A stretch of 64,000 nucleotides of DNA, taken from contig NZ_LMOP01000008.1 in NCBI RefSeq assembly GCF_001423585.1, positions 318,950 to 382,949 on the forward strand, in the 5' to 3' direction. Both the position numbers and the translations under genes were made by a program. This DNA comes from Xanthomonas sp. Leaf148 (GTDB lineage: Bacteria > Pseudomonadota > Gammaproteobacteria > Xanthomonadales > Xanthomonadaceae). Of the stretch, positions 62,604 through 64,000 are shown piece by piece (position 1 is the first letter of the stretch; every line of letters begins with the position of its first letter). The notes under the pieces are model-generated. The model was not told the origin of the DNA. It searched no databases and saw only the letters and a list, made by a program, of their open reading frames with translations.

Positions 62604-63728
62604 ATGCGCTATCCCGCCCTGGACCTGTTGCGTGGTATCGCCATCGTCTGGGTGATGCTGTTCCACGCATTTGTGGTCGGTGGCTTGGGGCCGGACTGGG
62701 CGTGGCTGTCGCGCTATGGCTGGATGGGGGTGGACCTGTTCTTCGTGCTCAGCGGGTTCCTGATCGGTAGCCAGGTGCTGACACCCTTGGCGCGCGGGCA
62801 GCGGCTGGACTTCAAGGATTTTTATCTGCGGCGCGCGTTGCGCATCCTGCCGGCGTTTGCGGTGGTGTTGCTGGTGTACATCGCGTTGCCCGGTGTGCGC
62901 GAAGCGCCTGGGCTGGCGCCATGGTGGATGTTCGCCACCTTCACCTTGAATCTATTGGTCGATTACGGCCAGCAGGCAGCGTTTTCGCATGCCTGGTCGT
63001 TGTGCGTGGAAGAGCATTTCTATCTGGTGTTTCCGCTGCTGGCCACGCTGTTGTTGCGGCGTCCGTCGGCTGGGCGGTTCATCGCGTTATGCGTGGCCGT
63101 GGTGGTGGCCGGCATCGCGTTGCGTACCAGCGTGTGGCTGCACAACACGGCGCTGGATCAGGTGGGCGGCGGGCAGCAGCGCAACTGGTTTGTCGAAGAT
63201 CTCTATTACCCCACCTGGAACCGTCTCGACGGCCTGCTGGCCGGCGTGGTGCTCGCGGTGCTCAAGGTGTTTCGTCCGCAGGTCTGGCAACGCCTGCAGC
63301 AGCGCGGCAACACGTGGTTGCTTGCCGGCCTTGTGGTCATGGTGCTGGCACTGTGGCTGTTCCGCGAGCGCACCGGCCTGATCGGCAATGCGCTGGGCTG
63401 GCCGGTGCTCTCGTTCGGGCTGGCCTTGCTGGTGCTGGCAGGTACTGCCAATAGCGCGTTTGGCCGGTTGCGGGTGCCCGGCGCGGCATGGCTGGCGGCG
63501 ATTTCCTACAGCCTGTATCTGACCCACAAGGCGATGTTCCATGTGACCCAGACCTGGTTCGGCGCGGCATTGGAGGGCCGTGGCGTGCTGGCATTTGCGG
63601 TCTATGGCGCGGTGGCGCTGCTGGCGGGCGCGTTGCTGCACTACAGCGTGGAGCGCCCCTTCCTGCGGCTGCGTGGTGTGTTGCTGCGCAGCCGTGCGGG
63701 ATCGCGCGGCATGCCCGAGTCGGCGTAG
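62604..63728 (+). CDS. Acyltransferase 3 family membrane protein (OafA/YrhL-like)
   Basis: The 374-residue protein has about ten transmembrane helices. The family motifs are present: RYPALDLLRGIAIVWVMLFH at the start with catalytic His near residue 20, GVDLFFVLSGFLIG, the RRALRILP basic motif and AWSLCVEEHFYLVFP. Such proteins move acetyl or other acyl groups onto sugars of lipopolysaccharide, exopolysaccharide or glycolipids. It is 750 bases from the glycosyltransferase and may or may not act on the same product. The start at 62604 is where homology begins. Confidence 0.87.
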   Translation: MRYPALDLLRGIAIVWVMLFHAFVVGGLGPDWAWLSRYGWMGVDLFFVLSGFLIGSQVLTPLARGQRLDFKDFYLRRALRILPAFAVVLLVYIALPGVREAPGLAPWWMFATFTLNLLVDYGQQAAFSHAWSLCVEEHFYLVFPLLATLLLRRPSAGRFIALCVAVVVAGIALRTSVWLHNTALDQVGGGQQRNWFVEDLYYPTWNRLDGLLAGVVLAVLKVFRPQVWQRLQQRGNTWLLAGLVVMVLALWLFRERTGLIGNALGWPVLSFGLALLVLAGTANSAFGRLRVPGAAWLAAISYSLYLTHKAMFHVTQTWFGAALEGRGVLAFAVYGAVALLAGALLHYSVERPFLRLRGVLLRSRAGSRGMPESA

Positions 63729-63770
63729 CGCAGCTTGCGGAATCGTTGAACAGAGTCGTTGAACAGAGAA

Positions 63771-63789
63771 GCCGCGCAGTGCGCGGCTG
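63771..63789. terminator. Hairpin after the acyltransferase gene
   Basis: AGCCGCGC (63771-63778) and GCGCGGCT (63782-63789) form a perfect 8-bp stem with a 3-base loop. The downstream bases (GTCGAGG) contain no U run on the plus strand, so it is weak as a terminator. Confidence 0.45.
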
Positions 63790-63927
63790 TCGAGGATCGC
63801 TTGTGTCTGCAGTAGATCGGCAGCACGCCATGGGTGATCGCTCACCACGCGCTGGATCCTTCGCTGCCACACCGCGGATGGGGCAGCGCATCTTCACTGC
63901 GCGTCCTCTCAGGCCAGTGTCGCTTCC

Positions 63928-64000
63928 TCACTGCGCGTCGCGCGCCACCTGAAATCCTGCGAACGATTGCGTCACCGGCATGATTTCCAGCCGGTTGATA
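63928..64000 (-). CDS. C-terminal end of an unknown gene, cut by the window edge
   Basis: Read on the minus strand from the right edge, the last 23 residues are INRLEIMPVTQSFAGFQVAR followed by DAQ and a stop. Codon third positions are mostly G/C, and no other frame stays open as well. The start lies outside the window. The family cannot be named from so short a piece. Confidence 0.5.
   Translation of the reverse strand, partial: INRLEIMPVTQSFAGFQVARDAQ

Overview
The window reads as Xanthomonas chromosome, or a very close relative in the Xanthomonadaceae. The reasons are strong G/C bias at third codon positions, many small dispersed inverted-repeat elements between genes, hairpin repeats built on a CCTCTCC/GGAGAGG core, and gene sets typical of the genus (desT-desC-desB, comM-ubiK-glnB, speE/speA, a SrpA-type catalase with a cytochrome b561). 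No rRNA, CRISPR array, prophage or intact insertion sequence was seen. The species was not established.

Layout. 1-4 kb: a Rap1a-like secreted protein, two translationally coupled EamA transporters and a lipoprotein hydrolase. 4-11.3 kb: an ABC exporter (membrane fusion protein, ATPase, two FtsX-type permeases) with a divergent DesK/NarL-type two-component pair. 11-19.5 kb: a ThuA protein, a catalase/cytochrome b pair, a leucyl aminopeptidase homologue, a HAD phosphatase, an AI-2E family transporter and a YqjD-YqjE-YqjK-like membrane triad. 19.5-23.6 kb: a periplasmic DegP-type protease, a lysine/alanine-rich H1-like repeat protein, an array of roughly 180-bp direct repeats and a DUF3313 lipoprotein. 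24-32.4 kb: an OmpR/EnvZ-type pair, a TIGR01777 epimerase, a DUF4142 protein, several small unknowns, DUF3182 plus a coupled hydrolase, and a glycine-zipper protein. 32.5-35.9 kb: an RNA-repair operon (slipin then RtcB) with two adjacent tRNA-like sequences and three hairpins in its leader, preceded by a possible small independent transcript. 36.5-39.5 kb: the fatty-acid desaturase locus. 39.5-43.5 kb: an EAL phosphodiesterase, a 58-residue gene and a lipocalin whose 3' end is duplicated 3.1 kb away. 43.8-46.3 kb: comM, ubiK and glnB. 47-52 kb: a GH84 hexosaminidase, a small kinase, a beta-barrel protein and a PH/SHOCT protein. 52.5-55.5 kb: divergent spermidine synthase and arginine decarboxylase. 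56.5-63.7 kb: a one-module non-ribosomal peptide synthetase overlapping a glycosyltransferase, then an acyltransferase.

Two loci stand out. In the first (33.8-35.5 kb, minus strand), two compact tRNA mimics, one with an encoded CCA and one with a complete CCT anticodon arm, lie upstream of slipin and the RNA ligase RtcB. They could be a sensor, decoy or substrate for RNA repair. In the second (56.5-61.9 kb, plus strand), a C-A-T-TE synthetase has an active-site code that reads as glycine and overlaps a glycolipid-type glycosyltransferase. That suggests an N-acylglycine-type or glycosylated lipo-amino-acid product, with an architecture like the unimodular serrawettin synthetase SwrW.

All calls come from reading sequence and translations by eye. 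No database search or folding program was run.
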